Origin: Calidifontimicrobium sp035325925
Lineage (GTDB): Bacteria > Pseudomonadota > Gammaproteobacteria > Burkholderiales > Burkholderiaceae_C
Direction of reading: 5' to 3'
Length of the DNA: 64,000 nt
Assembly (NCBI RefSeq): GCF_035325925.1
Contig: NZ_DAOKZA010000004.1
Location: 1 to 64,000, forward strand
In this document: positions 49,023-57,590 of the stretch, one piece after another
How positions within the stretch are numbered: the stretch's first letter is position 1
Layout of the letters: each line of letters opens with the position of its first letter
Notes under the pieces: model-generated
Told to the model about the DNA's origin: nothing
Databases searched by the model: none
Seen by the model: the letters and a program-made list of their open reading frames with translations, nothing else
Position numbers and translations under genes: made by a program

Positions 49023-49301
49023 TCACCGGCGCGTGATCTGCACGAGGATCTCGTCGGGCTTGAGCATGCCGAGTTCGGCGCGCGCCTTCTCCTCGACCAT
49101 CTCCAGCCCTTCCTTCAGGTCGCCGACCTCGACGGCGAGCTGCTCGTTGCGCAGCCGCGCCTCGTCGTTGACCGCCTGCTGCGCCGCCAGCTGCGAGCGC
49201 AGCTGCATCACGTGCGGCACGCTGCCCTGGCCGAACCACAGCTGCGCCTGCACCGCCAGCAGCACCGCGGCCAGGGCGGGGGTGACCCAGCGTGCCGGCA
49301 T
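49023..49301 (-). CDS. ftsB: Cell division protein FtsB
   Basis: This bitopic divisome protein of 92 residues bridges FtsL and FtsQ. It has one N-terminal membrane helix (TPALAAVLLAVQAQLWFG), then a leucine-zipper-like coiled coil (LRSQLAAQQAVNDEARLRNEQLAVEV). The segment EEKARAELGMLKPDEI is the conserved FtsB motif. It lies 15 bases after eno on the same strand, the usual neighbour in proteobacteria. Confidence 0.94.
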   Translation of the reverse strand: MPARWVTPALAAVLLAVQAQLWFGQGSVPHVMQLRSQLAAQQAVNDEARLRNEQLAVEVGDLKEGLEMVEEKARAELGMLKPDEILVQITRR

Positions 49302-49316
49302 CGCCGCGCCGGCGCG

Positions 49317-50600
49317 TCAGCGCAGGTTGTAGAACGCGCCGCGACCGGGGTAGCTGGCGACGTCGCCGAGGTCCTCCTCGATGCGCAGCAGCTGGTTGTA
49401 CTTGGCGATGCGGTCGCTGCGGCTCAGCGACCCGGTCTTGATCTGGCCGGCGTTCGTGCCCACCGCGATGTCGGCGATCGTGCTGTCCTCGGTCTCGCCG
49501 GAGCGGTGGCTGATCACCGCGGTGTAGCCGGCGCGCTTGGCCATCTCGATCGCGGCGAAGGTCTCGGTCAGCGTGCCGATCTGGTTGATCTTGATGAGGA
49601 TCGAGTTGGCGATGCCCTTGTCGATGCCTTCCTTCAGGATCTTCGTGTTGGTGACGAACAGGTCGTCGCCGACCAGCTGCACCTTGTGGCCCAGCTGCTC
49701 GGTGAGCCGCTTCCAGCCGTCCCAGTCGCCTTCGCCCATGCCGTCCTCGACGCTGACGATCGGGTACTTGTCGCACCACGCGGCCAGCATGTCGATCCAC
49801 GCCGCCGGCTCGAGCGTCAGGCCCTCGCCGGCGAGCACGTACTTGCCGTCCTTGTGGAACTCGCTGGCCGCGCAGTCGAGCGCGATGGCGATCTGCTCGC
49901 CGGCGGTGTAGCCGGCCTGGTCGATCGCCTCCAGGATGAGCTGGATCGCCGCCTCGTGGTTCGCGACGTTGGGCGCGAACCCGCCTTCGTCGCCCACCGC
50001 GGTGGGCATGCCGCGGGCGTCGATGATCTTCTTCAGCGCATGGAACACCTCGGCGCCGTAGCGCAGCGCCTCGCGGAAGCTCGGCGCGCCCAGCGGCACG
50101 ATCATGAACTCCTGCAGGTCGAGGCTGTTGTTGGCGTGTGCGCCGCCGTTGATGACGTTCATCATCGGCACCGGCAGCTGCATGCCGCCCATGCCGCCGA
50201 AGTAGCGGTACAGCGGCAGGCCCGACTCCTCGGCCGCCGCGCGCGCCACCGCCATGCTCACCGCCAGTGTCGCGTTGGCGCCCAGCCGGCCCTTGTTGTC
50301 GCTGCCGTCGAGGTCGACCAGCGTCTTGTCGAGGAACGCCTGCTCCGACGCGTCGAGCCCCAGCACCGCCTCGCTGATCTCGGTGTTGATGTGCTCGACG
50401 GCGCGCAGCACGCCCTTGCCGCCGTAGCGCGACTTGTCGCCGTCGCGCAGCTCGATGGCCTCGCGGCTGCCGGTGGACGCGCCCGAGGGCACCGCGGCGC
50501 GGCCCATGGTGCCGCTCTCGAGCAGCACGTCGCACTCGACGGTGGGGTTGCCGCGGCTGTCGAGGATTTCCCGGCCGACGATATCGACGATCGCACTCAC
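49317..50600 (-). CDS. eno: Enolase
   Basis: Enolase interconverts 2-phosphoglycerate and phosphoenolpyruvate. The 427-residue protein begins SAIVDIVGREILDSRGNPTVE and carries GDEGGFAPN, VEDGMGEGDW (metal ligand), GDDLFVTN and SHRSGETEDS. The frame extends upstream to an ATG at 50648. The conserved N terminus and an AAAGG ribosome site nine bases upstream show that translation starts at the GTG at 50600. It is followed by ftsB and preceded by a DUF1330 gene. Confidence 0.97.
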   Translation of the reverse strand: MSAIVDIVGREILDSRGNPTVECDVLLESGTMGRAAVPSGASTGSREAIELRDGDKSRYGGKGVLRAVEHINTEISEAVLGLDASEQAFLDKTLVDLDGSDNKGRLGANATLAVSMAVARAAAEESGLPLYRYFGGMGGMQLPVPMMNVINGGAHANNSLDLQEFMIVPLGAPSFREALRYGAEVFHALKKIIDARGMPTAVGDEGGFAPNVANHEAAIQLILEAIDQAGYTAGEQIAIALDCAASEFHKDGKYVLAGEGLTLEPAAWIDMLAAWCDKYPIVSVEDGMGEGDWDGWKRLTEQLGHKVQLVGDDLFVTNTKILKEGIDKGIANSILIKINQIGTLTETFAAIEMAKRAGYTAVISHRSGETEDSTIADIAVGTNAGQIKTGSLSRSDRIAKYNQLLRIEEDLGDVASYPGRGAFYNLR

Positions 50601-50628
50601 TGCTAGCCTTTCGATGTGGGGAGGACGC

Positions 50629-50934
50629 TCAGACGGGGGCGGCGACACCCTCGACGACGACCATGTGGAAGTATTCGGTGGCGCCGGCGCGCTGCGCGCG
50701 CACCCGGCGGTACATCTCGCTGTCGTAGAAGGCCTTGGCCTGCTCGTACGACGGAAAGCGCAGCACGCCGACGCGCGCCGGACGCCAGTCGCCCTCGAGC
50801 GTCTCGTGCCGTCCGCCGCGCACCAGGTACTCGCCGCCGAAGGCCTTCACCGCGGCCGGCGCCTCGGCCATGTACTGCCGGTAGCGCTCGGCGTCGGTGA
50901 TGTTCATCGTCACGATCACGTAGGCGTCGGGCAT
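50629..50934 (-). CDS. DUF1330 family protein
   Basis: This 101-residue dimeric alpha+beta barrel-like protein starts MPDAYVIVTMNITDAERYRQY and has VRGGRHETLEGDWRPARVGVLRFPS and ESEMYRRVR-like closing segments characteristic of DUF1330. Function unknown. An AAAGGAG ribosome site supports the ATG at 50934 over one at 50967. It is inserted between kdsA and eno, an arrangement seen in other Burkholderiales. Confidence 0.9.
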   Translation of the reverse strand: MPDAYVIVTMNITDAERYRQYMAEAPAAVKAFGGEYLVRGGRHETLEGDWRPARVGVLRFPSYEQAKAFYDSEMYRRVRAQRAGATEYFHMVVVEGVAAPV

Positions 50935-51015
50935 CGCACGCTCCTTTGCGGCGTCAGCACGGGACATCGTCTCGACCGGGGATGCGGACCGGACAGTGGG
51001 CGGGTCGACACGGCT

Positions 51016-51873
51016 TCAGCAGGCGAAGTCGCTCTCGAGCAGCGGCTGCGCCTTGACGACGCGGTCGAGCGCGACGAGCTGCTCGAGCAGCGCCTGCATG
51101 CGCTTCAGCGGCACCGCGTTCGGGCCGTCGGACAGCGCCTTCGCCGGGTCGGGGTGCGTCTCCATGAACAGCCCTGCCACGCCCACCGCGACCGCGGCGC
51201 GCGCCAGCACCGGCACGAACTCGCGCTGCCCGCCGCTGGAGCTGCCCTGGCCGCCGGGCAGCTGCACGCTGTGCGTGGCGTCGAACACGACCGGCGCGCC
51301 GGTCTCGCGCATGATCGCCAGCGCGCGCATGTCCGACACGAGGTTGTTGTAGCCGAAGCTCACACCGCGTTCGCAGGCCATGAAGCGGTCGTCGTCCAGG
51401 CCCTTCTCGCGCGCCGCGGCGCGCGCCTTGTCGATGACGTTCTTCATGTCGTGCGGCGCCAGGAACTGGCCCTTCTTGATGTTCACCGGCCTGCCCGATT
51501 GCGCCACCGCGCGGATGAAGTCGGTCTGCCGGCACAGGAACGCCGGCGTCTGCAGCACGTCGACCACCGCGGCGACCACCGGCACCTCGGCGTCGGTGTG
51601 CACGTCGGTGAGCACCGGCACGCCGAGCTCGCGCTTGACCTTGGCGAGGATCTCCAGCCCGCGTTCCATCCCGGGGCCGCGGAACGCGCTGCCGCTGGAG
51701 CGGTTGGCCTTGTCGTAGCTCGACTTGAAGATGAACGGGATGCCCAGCGCCGAGGTGATCTCCTTCAGGCGCCCGGCCACGTCGACCTGCAGCTGCTCGC
51801 TCTCGACGACGCAGGGCCCGGCGATCAGGAACAGCGGCCGATCCAGCCCGACGTCGAAGCCGCACAGCTTCAT
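51016..51873 (-). CDS. kdsA: 3-deoxy-D-manno-octulosonate 8-phosphate synthase
   Basis: This 285-residue enzyme condenses arabinose 5-phosphate and PEP for the Kdo of lipopolysaccharide inner core. Motifs: LFLIAGPCVVESE, FKSSYDKANRSS, GVPVLTDVHTDAE, PAFLCRQTD, NIKKGQFLAP and FDATHSVQLPGG. The cysteine in AGPC is the usual metal ligand of metal-dependent KDO8PS, while the metal-independent enzymes have Asn at the equivalent site; I cannot assign the class firmly. The start overlaps the pyrG stop as ATGA. Confidence 0.96.
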   Translation of the reverse strand: MKLCGFDVGLDRPLFLIAGPCVVESEQLQVDVAGRLKEITSALGIPFIFKSSYDKANRSSGSAFRGPGMERGLEILAKVKRELGVPVLTDVHTDAEVPVVAAVVDVLQTPAFLCRQTDFIRAVAQSGRPVNIKKGQFLAPHDMKNVIDKARAAAREKGLDDDRFMACERGVSFGYNNLVSDMRALAIMRETGAPVVFDATHSVQLPGGQGSSSGGQREFVPVLARAAVAVGVAGLFMETHPDPAKALSDGPNAVPLKRMQALLEQLVALDRVVKAQPLLESDFAC

Positions 51874-53528
51874 GCGACGGCCTTCACGACGGTGGCGCCG
51901 CGGCGCGCGCGGTGATCGAGCGCGGCCTTGACGTAGCCGATGAACAGCGGGTGCCCGTCCCACGGCGTGCTCTTGAACTCGGGGTGGAACTGCACGCCGA
52001 CGAACCAGGGGTGCACGTCGTGCGGCAGCTCGACGATCTCGGTGAGCTTCTCGCGCTGCGTGATCGCGCTGATCACCAGCCCCGCGGCCTGCAGCCGCTC
52101 GAGGTAGTGCTCGTTGGCCTCGTAGCGGTGGCGGTGGCGCTCGGTGACCGTCGGGCCGTAGATGCGGTAGGCCAGCGTGCCGGGTCTGACGTCGCTGGTC
52201 TGCGCGCCCAGGCGCATCGTGCCGCCGAGGTCGGAACTGGCGTCGCGTTTCTGGATCGTGCCGTCGCGGTCCTGCCACTCGTCGATCAGCGCGATCACCG
52301 GGTGCGGCGTGTCGGGGTCGAACTCGGTGCTGTTGGCGCCGTCGAGACCGGCGAGGTGGCGCGCGACCTCGATCGTGGCCACCTGCATGCCCAGGCAGAT
52401 GCCCAGGTACGGGAGGCCGTGCACGCGCGCGTACTGCGCCGCCAGCACCTTGCCCTCGATGCCGCGCTTGCCGAAGCCGCCGGGCACGAGGATCGCGTCG
52501 TAGGCGCCGAGCTGCGCGACGTTGGCCGGCGTCAGCGTCTCGGCGTCGACGTACTCGATGTTCACCTTCGCGTGGTTGTGGATGCCGGCGTGGCGCAGCG
52601 CCTCGTTGAGCGACTTGTACGAGTCCGACAAGTCGGTGTACTTGCCGCACATCGCGATCGTCACCTCGTGCTGCGGGTGCTCGACGGCGTGCACCAGGCG
52701 GTCCCAGCGCTTCAGGTCGGCGGGCCGCGTGAGCAGCTGCAGCTTCATGCAGATGATCTCGTCCAGGCCCTGCTCGTGCAGCATGCGCGGCACCTTGTAG
52801 ATGGTGTCGACGTCCCACATGCTGATCACCGCCGGCCGCGCGACGTTGGTGAACAGCGAGATCTTCTCGCGCTCGTCGTCGGGGATCGGGCGGTCGGCGC
52901 GGCACAGCAGCGAGTCGGGCTGGATGCCGATCTCGCGCAGCTTCTGCACCGTGTGCTGCGTCGGCTTGGTCTTCAGCTCGCCGGCCGCGGCGATCCACGG
53001 CACGTAGGTCAGGTGCACGAAGGCCGCGTTGTTCGGCCCCAGGCGCAGGCTCATCTGGCGCACCGCCTCGAGGAAGGGCAGGCTCTCGATGTCGCCGACG
53101 GTGCCGCCGATCTCGACGATGGCCACGTCGACGTCGGCCGCGCCGCGCTGGATGTACAGCTGGATCTCGTTGGTGACGTGCGGGATCACCTGCACCGTCT
53201 TGCCGAGGTAGTCGCCGCGGCGCTCCTTCTCGAGCACGCTCTTGTAGATCTGGCCGGTGGTGAAGTTGTTGCTGCGCTTCATCCGCGTGGTGATGAAGCG
53301 TTCGTAGTGGCCGAGGTCGAGGTCGGTCTCGGCACCGTCGTCGGTGACGAACACCTCGCCGTGCTGGAACGGGCTCATCGTGCCCGGGTCGACGTTGAGG
53401 TACGGGTCGAGCTTGATGAGGGTGACCTTGAGGCCGCGCGACTCGAGGATCGCGGCCAGTGACGCCGACGCGATGCCCTTGCCCAGCGAGGACACCACGC
53501 CACCGGTGACGAAGACGAACTTGGTCAT
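51870..53528 (-). CDS. pyrG: CTP synthase
   Basis: This 552-residue enzyme makes CTP from UTP, ATP and glutamine. The N-terminal synthase domain begins MTKFVFVTGGVVSSLGKGI, with the ATP loop, EIGGTVGDIESLPFLEA and LLCRADRPIP. The C-terminal class I glutaminase has VPGGFGKRGIEGK, the nucleophile cysteine in YLGICLGMQ and HPEFKSTP. I used the ATG at 53528, the family start, over 53540. A TATAAT hexamer at 53582-53587 on this strand is a good -10. It heads the pyrG-kdsA-DUF1330-eno-ftsB cluster. Confidence 0.97.
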   Translation of the reverse strand: MTKFVFVTGGVVSSLGKGIASASLAAILESRGLKVTLIKLDPYLNVDPGTMSPFQHGEVFVTDDGAETDLDLGHYERFITTRMKRSNNFTTGQIYKSVLEKERRGDYLGKTVQVIPHVTNEIQLYIQRGAADVDVAIVEIGGTVGDIESLPFLEAVRQMSLRLGPNNAAFVHLTYVPWIAAAGELKTKPTQHTVQKLREIGIQPDSLLCRADRPIPDDEREKISLFTNVARPAVISMWDVDTIYKVPRMLHEQGLDEIICMKLQLLTRPADLKRWDRLVHAVEHPQHEVTIAMCGKYTDLSDSYKSLNEALRHAGIHNHAKVNIEYVDAETLTPANVAQLGAYDAILVPGGFGKRGIEGKVLAAQYARVHGLPYLGICLGMQVATIEVARHLAGLDGANSTEFDPDTPHPVIALIDEWQDRDGTIQKRDASSDLGGTMRLGAQTSDVRPGTLAYRIYGPTVTERHRHRYEANEHYLERLQAAGLVISAITQREKLTEIVELPHDVHPWFVGVQFHPEFKSTPWDGHPLFIGYVKAALDHRARRGATVVKAVA

Positions 53529-53581
53529 GGCAGACGGCACCCGAGGCGCGGGGCCTGCGGGTGCCGTGTAGGTAAAGCCCG

Positions 53582-53587
53582 ATTATA
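53582..53587 (-). promoter_or_regulatory. Probable -10 element of the pyrG operon
   Basis: On the minus strand this is a consensus TATAAT in a short AT-rich patch. The expected start near 53575 gives a leader of about 47 bases. The leader contains CACCCG and CGGGTG arms (53541-53570) able to pair, perhaps a regulatory hairpin. The -35 region is GC-only. Confidence 0.6.
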
Positions 53588-53625
53588 GGGAGCCGTGCCG
53601 CCGGGGGCGGCGGCGTGCGCGGCAC

Positions 53626-54669
53626 TCAGGGTTCGACGAACAGGCTCAGCGTGCCGGTCGTGACGATCGCCGTCGGGTCGACGCTGACCGTGCCGCCGGC
53701 GGTCTCGGTCTCGCGCATCGTCAGCGACTCGAAGCGCAACTCGTCGAAACCGGTCGACACGAAGGCGCGCGCGCCGGTGGCGTTCTCGATGTAGTTGTTC
53801 AGCCTGATCGTGCCGTCGAGCAGCTGGTCGATGTCGTTGGTCGGGTCGTCGACCCAGCAGTTCGTGTAGGTCACGACGAGGCCGTCGCCGGGGTTCAACT
53901 CGCCGTCGGGGTCGGCCAGCGCGACGCGCCGGGTGCCGGCGGCGGCGCCCGGGCGCGGCGAACAGGCGGTCTGCAGGCCGGCGGCGCCGGCGGCGGAAAT
54001 CGCCGTGTCGTTGGCGTTGACGAAGGCCATCAGGTCGAGGGCCATGCGCACGCGGTCGACGGCGAGTGCCATCGCCGTGCCGCCGAACGACGCGACGCGC
54101 CAGGGCACGGGCTGGGTGTCGTCGGCCCACAGTGCGATGAAGGTGTCGAAGTCGACCACCAGCGACGCCTGCCCGGGGTAGGTCAGCGTCACGCCGTTGG
54201 CCGTGACCGTGGACTGCACGGGGTTCGGCAGGAAGAACGGGCTGCCCGCCGGCGTGATCTGCTCGAGCTTGCCTGCCGTGGGGCTGCGGCTGCCGACCCA
54301 CGCGAGCGCCTCGACGATCTGGTTGTTGAAGCTGCCGAACAGTGGCGGCACCGGGCCGCTGTTCACGGCGGTGTTGCCGGCCATCGTGTAGGCGTCGGCG
54401 GTGCGATTCCAGGTGCCGCTGAACCCGAGCAACGGGTAGGCGATGGCTACCGGCGCCGGCCCGATGCCGGCGGTGAAGGTCAACGGCGCCGCGTCCTTGG
54501 TGCCGACGCCGAACCTGACGACCGCGGGCAATGGTGGCGCCGGGTCGTCGGCGACGTCGACGTCGCCGCCGTCGTCGCCGCCTCCGCCGCCGCACGCGCT
54601 CAACGCGGCGCAGACGACCAGCAAAGGCAGCAGCCGCGCGGCGGGGTGAGGTCTCGAAGTACTGCTCAT
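53626..54669 (-). CDS. Predicted lipoprotein of unknown function
   Basis: This exported lipoprotein has 347 residues. The signal peptide ends in lipobox LSAC followed by a glycine run and an acidic linker (DDGGDVDVADDP). The mature part is rich in beta-prone, Thr/Asn/Gly segments (GFSGTWNRTADAYTMAG), with two cysteines far apart (TACSPRPG and TNCWVDD) that may pair. I do not recognise a family. A GAGGAG ribosome site supports the ATG at 54669. It begins a run of secreted proteins extending to the regulator at 58420. Confidence 0.72.
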   Translation of the reverse strand: MSSTSRPHPAARLLPLLVVCAALSACGGGGGDDGGDVDVADDPAPPLPAVVRFGVGTKDAAPLTFTAGIGPAPVAIAYPLLGFSGTWNRTADAYTMAGNTAVNSGPVPPLFGSFNNQIVEALAWVGSRSPTAGKLEQITPAGSPFFLPNPVQSTVTANGVTLTYPGQASLVVDFDTFIALWADDTQPVPWRVASFGGTAMALAVDRVRMALDLMAFVNANDTAISAAGAAGLQTACSPRPGAAAGTRRVALADPDGELNPGDGLVVTYTNCWVDDPTNDIDQLLDGTIRLNNYIENATGARAFVSTGFDELRFESLTMRETETAGGTVSVDPTAIVTTGTLSLFVEP

Positions 54670-54913
54670 GGAGAACTCCTCATCGGATGCGTGGATGGCA
54701 TGGGGTGGTCCGGGCGCGCGAGGCGCCCGCCAGCGGCCGCCGAGGGCGTCGGGCGCCCCGCGCGCGCTGGCCGAGCCAGTCTTCACCTGCGCGGCGTCGC
54801 TGCATTGCGCAGCGTCAACCAAGGGTAAACCCGCAGGGTTCGGCGGTGCCGGGAAGCAACAGGTTGCCGACCGTGGCCAGGCGCGGCCGCCATCGCCGGC
54901 CGGCGAGGCGGCG
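54670..54913. other. Intergenic region upstream of the lipoprotein gene
   Basis: In these 244 bases a GC-rich part nearer the lipoprotein holds several short inverted repeats (for example GGGCGCGCGAGGCGCCC). An AT-richer stretch around 54815-54835 (AACCAAGGGTAAACCC) may contain the promoter. No small gene is evident. Confidence 0.3.
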
Positions 54914-55672
54914 TCAGGACGCCGCCGGTTCGACGAACAGGTGGTCGGCCAGCACGGTGACGTGGGTCAGCGGCACGAGGGGGGCGTCGTCGCCGCCGGG
55001 CGGCGCGACGGGCTGCACGACCAGTTGCAGCGTCACCTCGCACGGGCCGGCGTCGTCGAGCGCGAAGCCGTCGTCGTGGGTGTCGAACCCGAGGTAGGCG
55101 AAGCGCACCATCGTCCCTCCCTGGGGCGGCCGGCGGAACGCGCCGAACGCAAAACGCCGCGGCGACAGGTCGATCGCCGCGAGCAGCGTGCCGTCGACCC
55201 CCGCTGGGGCTGCGGTCGCGGCGTCGTGCGCGATGCTGCCGCGGTAGGCGCGCAGGAACACCCGCGACGCGTTCAGCACGCGGCGCGTGGCGGGGTCGAG
55301 CGAGGCGTCCCAGATGCGCAGCGCGAAGCGGCCGCCGAAGCGGTAGGCGCCGCGGTCGAGCCGCAGCGTCTGGTACAGCGCCGTCGGCCGGCGCGGCGTG
55401 CAAGCGGGCAGGCTGTCGTTGAGCCAGGCGACGCTGGCGCCGCGTCCGGCACGGCGGCCGGACAGCGGCGCAGGGCACGCGGCCATCACCGCACCGGCGT
55501 GCGGGCCGAACGCCGACGCCTGCCAGTCGCTCGGCCGCCGGAACGCGCCGTCGAGTGCCTCGGTGCGTTCGAACGCCGGGTTGCACAGCAGGTTCGACGC
55601 GCGCGCCGGCGGCGACACCGGCATCCGCCACGCCGGGGCGCGCGAAGGCAGGGTGCCGATGCCGTGGATCAT
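54914..55672 (-). CDS. Unknown protein, possibly with a jelly-roll carbohydrate-binding-like domain
   Basis: The protein has 252 residues. The segment NLLCNPAFERTEALDGAFRR followed by SDWQASAFG resembles the N-terminal part of secreted jelly-roll modules of the N-x-x-FE...W type. Later ALYQTLRLDRGAYRFGGRFALRI and FDTHDDGFALDDA give further strands, the last with acidic residues that could bind calcium. No signal peptide is clear for the ATG at 55672, which has a GGGGGAAG upstream. An ATG at 55756 would add 28 residues but no better signal. Family not recognised. Confidence 0.6.
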   Translation of the reverse strand: MIHGIGTLPSRAPAWRMPVSPPARASNLLCNPAFERTEALDGAFRRPSDWQASAFGPHAGAVMAACPAPLSGRRAGRGASVAWLNDSLPACTPRRPTALYQTLRLDRGAYRFGGRFALRIWDASLDPATRRVLNASRVFLRAYRGSIAHDAATAAPAGVDGTLLAAIDLSPRRFAFGAFRRPPQGGTMVRFAYLGFDTHDDGFALDDAGPCEVTLQLVVQPVAPPGGDDAPLVPLTHVTVLADHLFVEPAAS

Positions 55673-55755
55673 GCGCTTCCCCCTGGGTCGTTGCACATCG
55701 CCCGCGCCGACCCTCGTCGGTGGCGTGCGTGCGGCGCGAGCATGAGCGACGAGCA

Positions 55756-55775
55756 CCTACGGATCGCCTACCGAT
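55756..55775. promoter_or_regulatory. Direct repeat CCTACGGAT / CCTACCGAT with 11-bp period (site 1)
   Basis: The two nine-mers start at 55756 and 55767. The element lies 84 bases upstream of the ATG at 55672 and overlaps the stop of the gene before it. A closely related sequence is at 58342-58361 upstream of another gene of the cluster. Confidence 0.45.
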
Positions 55776-56763
55776 GCGCGTCGCGGCCGCGGCGGCGCGA
55801 CAGCACCAGCCCCGCCAGCCCCGCACCCAGCAGCGCCAGCGTGCCCGGCAGCGGCACCGGCGTGCCGCCGCCGCGGCCCAGGAACTCGATCATCACGAAG
55901 CCGTGGCTGCTCTCGCCGAGCAGCCTGAACATGCTGCTGCCCGGGATGAAACCACCGAAGTCCTCGTTGACGAAGGAGCCGCCCCCGCCGCCGCCACCGC
56001 CCCCGGTGTCGCTGCCACCCCCGCCCCCGCCGCTGTAGCCGCCGCCGCCACCGCCGGCAAAGAAGACCGCCCCACCGCCTGCGCCGAATCCACCGTCCTG
56101 AAATCCATCGCCCCCAGCGGCGCCGAGGATCGCCGCCTCGCCGCCCCTGGCCGCACCTGCGGGCGTCCCGCCACCGCTGGTGAAGAATCCGCCGCCACCG
56201 CCGGCGCCAGAACCAGGGCCCGACGAGCTGAAGCCGGCCACGCCACCCGTTCCGTTCGTGCCGCCCGCGCCACCGACCCCGCCGAAGGTCGCCACGCCAG
56301 CCGTGCCGTTCGGCCCGAGCGACGCGTTGCGGCCCGAGATGTCACCGACCTGCGAGAAGATGCCCCCACCCCCGCCGCCGCCGACGACCAGGGGCATCGG
56401 CAGGCCGAGGAAGACGTTCGGGTCGGCGGGCAGGAACACGAAACTCCCGCCGCCGCCACCGGCGGCGCCGGTCGTGGGCGGCGGCCGCATGCCGACGATG
56501 ATCTGGAGCTGCTGCGTTGCGTTGAACGTGAAGATGCCCTCCGCCCAGGCGCCCAGGCCGCTCGGCCCGCCGCTCTGGACGGTGCCTCCGGCCGCACCGG
56601 CCGCGACGATGCGGTAGTCGCCGGGCTGCGTGACGTCGAACGTCTGCAGCGCGCCGGGGAAGGTGACGTTGAACAGCACCGGGGCGGCACGGGCCGCTCC
56701 GGTGGTCACGAGCAGCAGGCCGGCAGCCAGCGAGGCGGCCGCATTGCGCAGGTACTTGAACAT
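55768..56763 (-). CDS. Glycine-rich PEP-CTERM sorted protein
   Basis: This secreted protein has 331 residues. It has an N-terminal signal peptide (LRNAAASLAAGLLLVTTGAARA) and a short beta domain (FPGALQTFDVTQPGDYRIVAAG). About 180 residues then follow in which glycine runs alternate with single aromatic or polar residues. The end is a PEP-CTERM-type signal with variant motif PVPLPGTLALLGAGLAGL and a basic tail RRRGRD. Such proteins are sorted by exosortase and usually accompany exopolysaccharide. No exosortase is in the window. An AAGGAG site precedes the ATG at 56763. Confidence 0.85.
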   Translation of the reverse strand: MFKYLRNAAASLAAGLLLVTTGAARAAPVLFNVTFPGALQTFDVTQPGDYRIVAAGAAGGTVQSGGPSGLGAWAEGIFTFNATQQLQIIVGMRPPPTTGAAGGGGGSFVFLPADPNVFLGLPMPLVVGGGGGGGIFSQVGDISGRNASLGPNGTAGVATFGGVGGAGGTNGTGGVAGFSSSGPGSGAGGGGGFFTSGGGTPAGAARGGEAAILGAAGGDGFQDGGFGAGGGAVFFAGGGGGGYSGGGGGGSDTGGGGGGGGGSFVNEDFGGFIPGSSMFRLLGESSHGFVMIEFLGRGGGTPVPLPGTLALLGAGLAGLVLSRRRGRDAHR

Positions 56764-56906
56764 CGGTTCTCCTTGGGAACGTGCCGATCCGGCGGCCACG
56801 GTGGCCGGCATGTGCGAAGGGGTCTGACCGACGAGCCGCCGATTCGCCCGTCGCCCTCGGTCGCCGGGCGGCCCGCGGCGCGCCCGCAACGAATCGGCGG
56901 ACCGGG
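56764..56906. other. Intergenic region upstream of the glycine-rich PEP-CTERM gene
   Basis: These 143 bases are GC-rich. GCCGATTCG (56839) and CGAATCGGC (56889) form an inverted repeat flanking a stem-rich segment. It may end the DUF1566 transcript or hold the promoter of the PEP-CTERM gene, and no T-run or -10 decides this. Confidence 0.3.
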
Positions 56907-57485
56907 TCATTGCGCCCCGGTGGCCGGGCCTCCGCGCACGCACCAGCTGCCCACCCCCCACTGCCCGACCGTCGTGTTCGCCTTGAACTCGACGCTCACC
57001 GGATGCCCGACGAAACTCACGGCCCACGCCAGCGGACCGGTCGACGACGTCATCGCCCGATCCGTCGCGGACCAGTAGTAGGGGGAGACGGGGCTGAACG
57101 GGTGTCCCTGGGGCAGAGCAATGGTCGGCGGCGAGCCTGTCTTCGCGGGGTCGGTCAGGCTCTGCAGGTCCTGCACGGTCGGGAGTCGCCATCCGGCCCT
57201 GCCGCCTTTCGTCAGCCCGATGCAGCGAAACGAGGCCTCGAACCACGTGGCGAACGGCGGGCCCGAGGTGGTTTCCCAGACCAGCCCGGTCTCGCGGTCG
57301 AGCACGGCTTCACCGTTCCAGTTGGCGAGCACCACGAAGCGGTTGGTCGCGAGCTTCTGGTTCCACGACGGGGTGGCGTAGTACGGGCCGTTCGCGGTCG
57401 TCGACAGCTGCGCGGATGCGGGCAGTGACGCCGCCGCCAACAGCAGCAGCGTGAGCGCCTGGGTGCGATGGTTCGATGTCTTCAT
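56907..57485 (-). CDS. Secreted DUF1566 domain protein
   Basis: The protein has 192 residues and a clear signal peptide (ALTLLLLAAASLPASAQ). The DUF1566 domain includes AVLDRETGLVWETTS, AGWRLPTVQDLQSLTDP and PYYWSATDRA, ending WCVRGG. This C-type-lectin-like fold occurs in secreted or surface proteins of unknown function. A CAGGAG site precedes the ATG. It lies among PEP-CTERM genes but has no sorting tail itself. Confidence 0.85.
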   Translation of the reverse strand: MKTSNHRTQALTLLLLAAASLPASAQLSTTANGPYYATPSWNQKLATNRFVVLANWNGEAVLDRETGLVWETTSGPPFATWFEASFRCIGLTKGGRAGWRLPTVQDLQSLTDPAKTGSPPTIALPQGHPFSPVSPYYWSATDRAMTSSTGPLAWAVSFVGHPVSVEFKANTTVGQWGVGSWCVRGGPATGAQ

Positions 57486-57590
57486 GCGAGCGAGCTCCTG
57501 GGTTGGATGCAGTGGCGGTGCGGCCGCGTCGCGATCGCGCCGGCTCGGCGGACGAACGGCGTGGCGGGTTGCGGCCGGACGGTGTGCGGG

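Noticed and set aside
55980..56460. Repetitive GGC/GCC-rich tract resembling a tandem repeat or CRISPR-like region
   Set aside because: The periodicity comes from glycine codons of the PEP-CTERM protein. There are no equal spacers or conserved repeat units.
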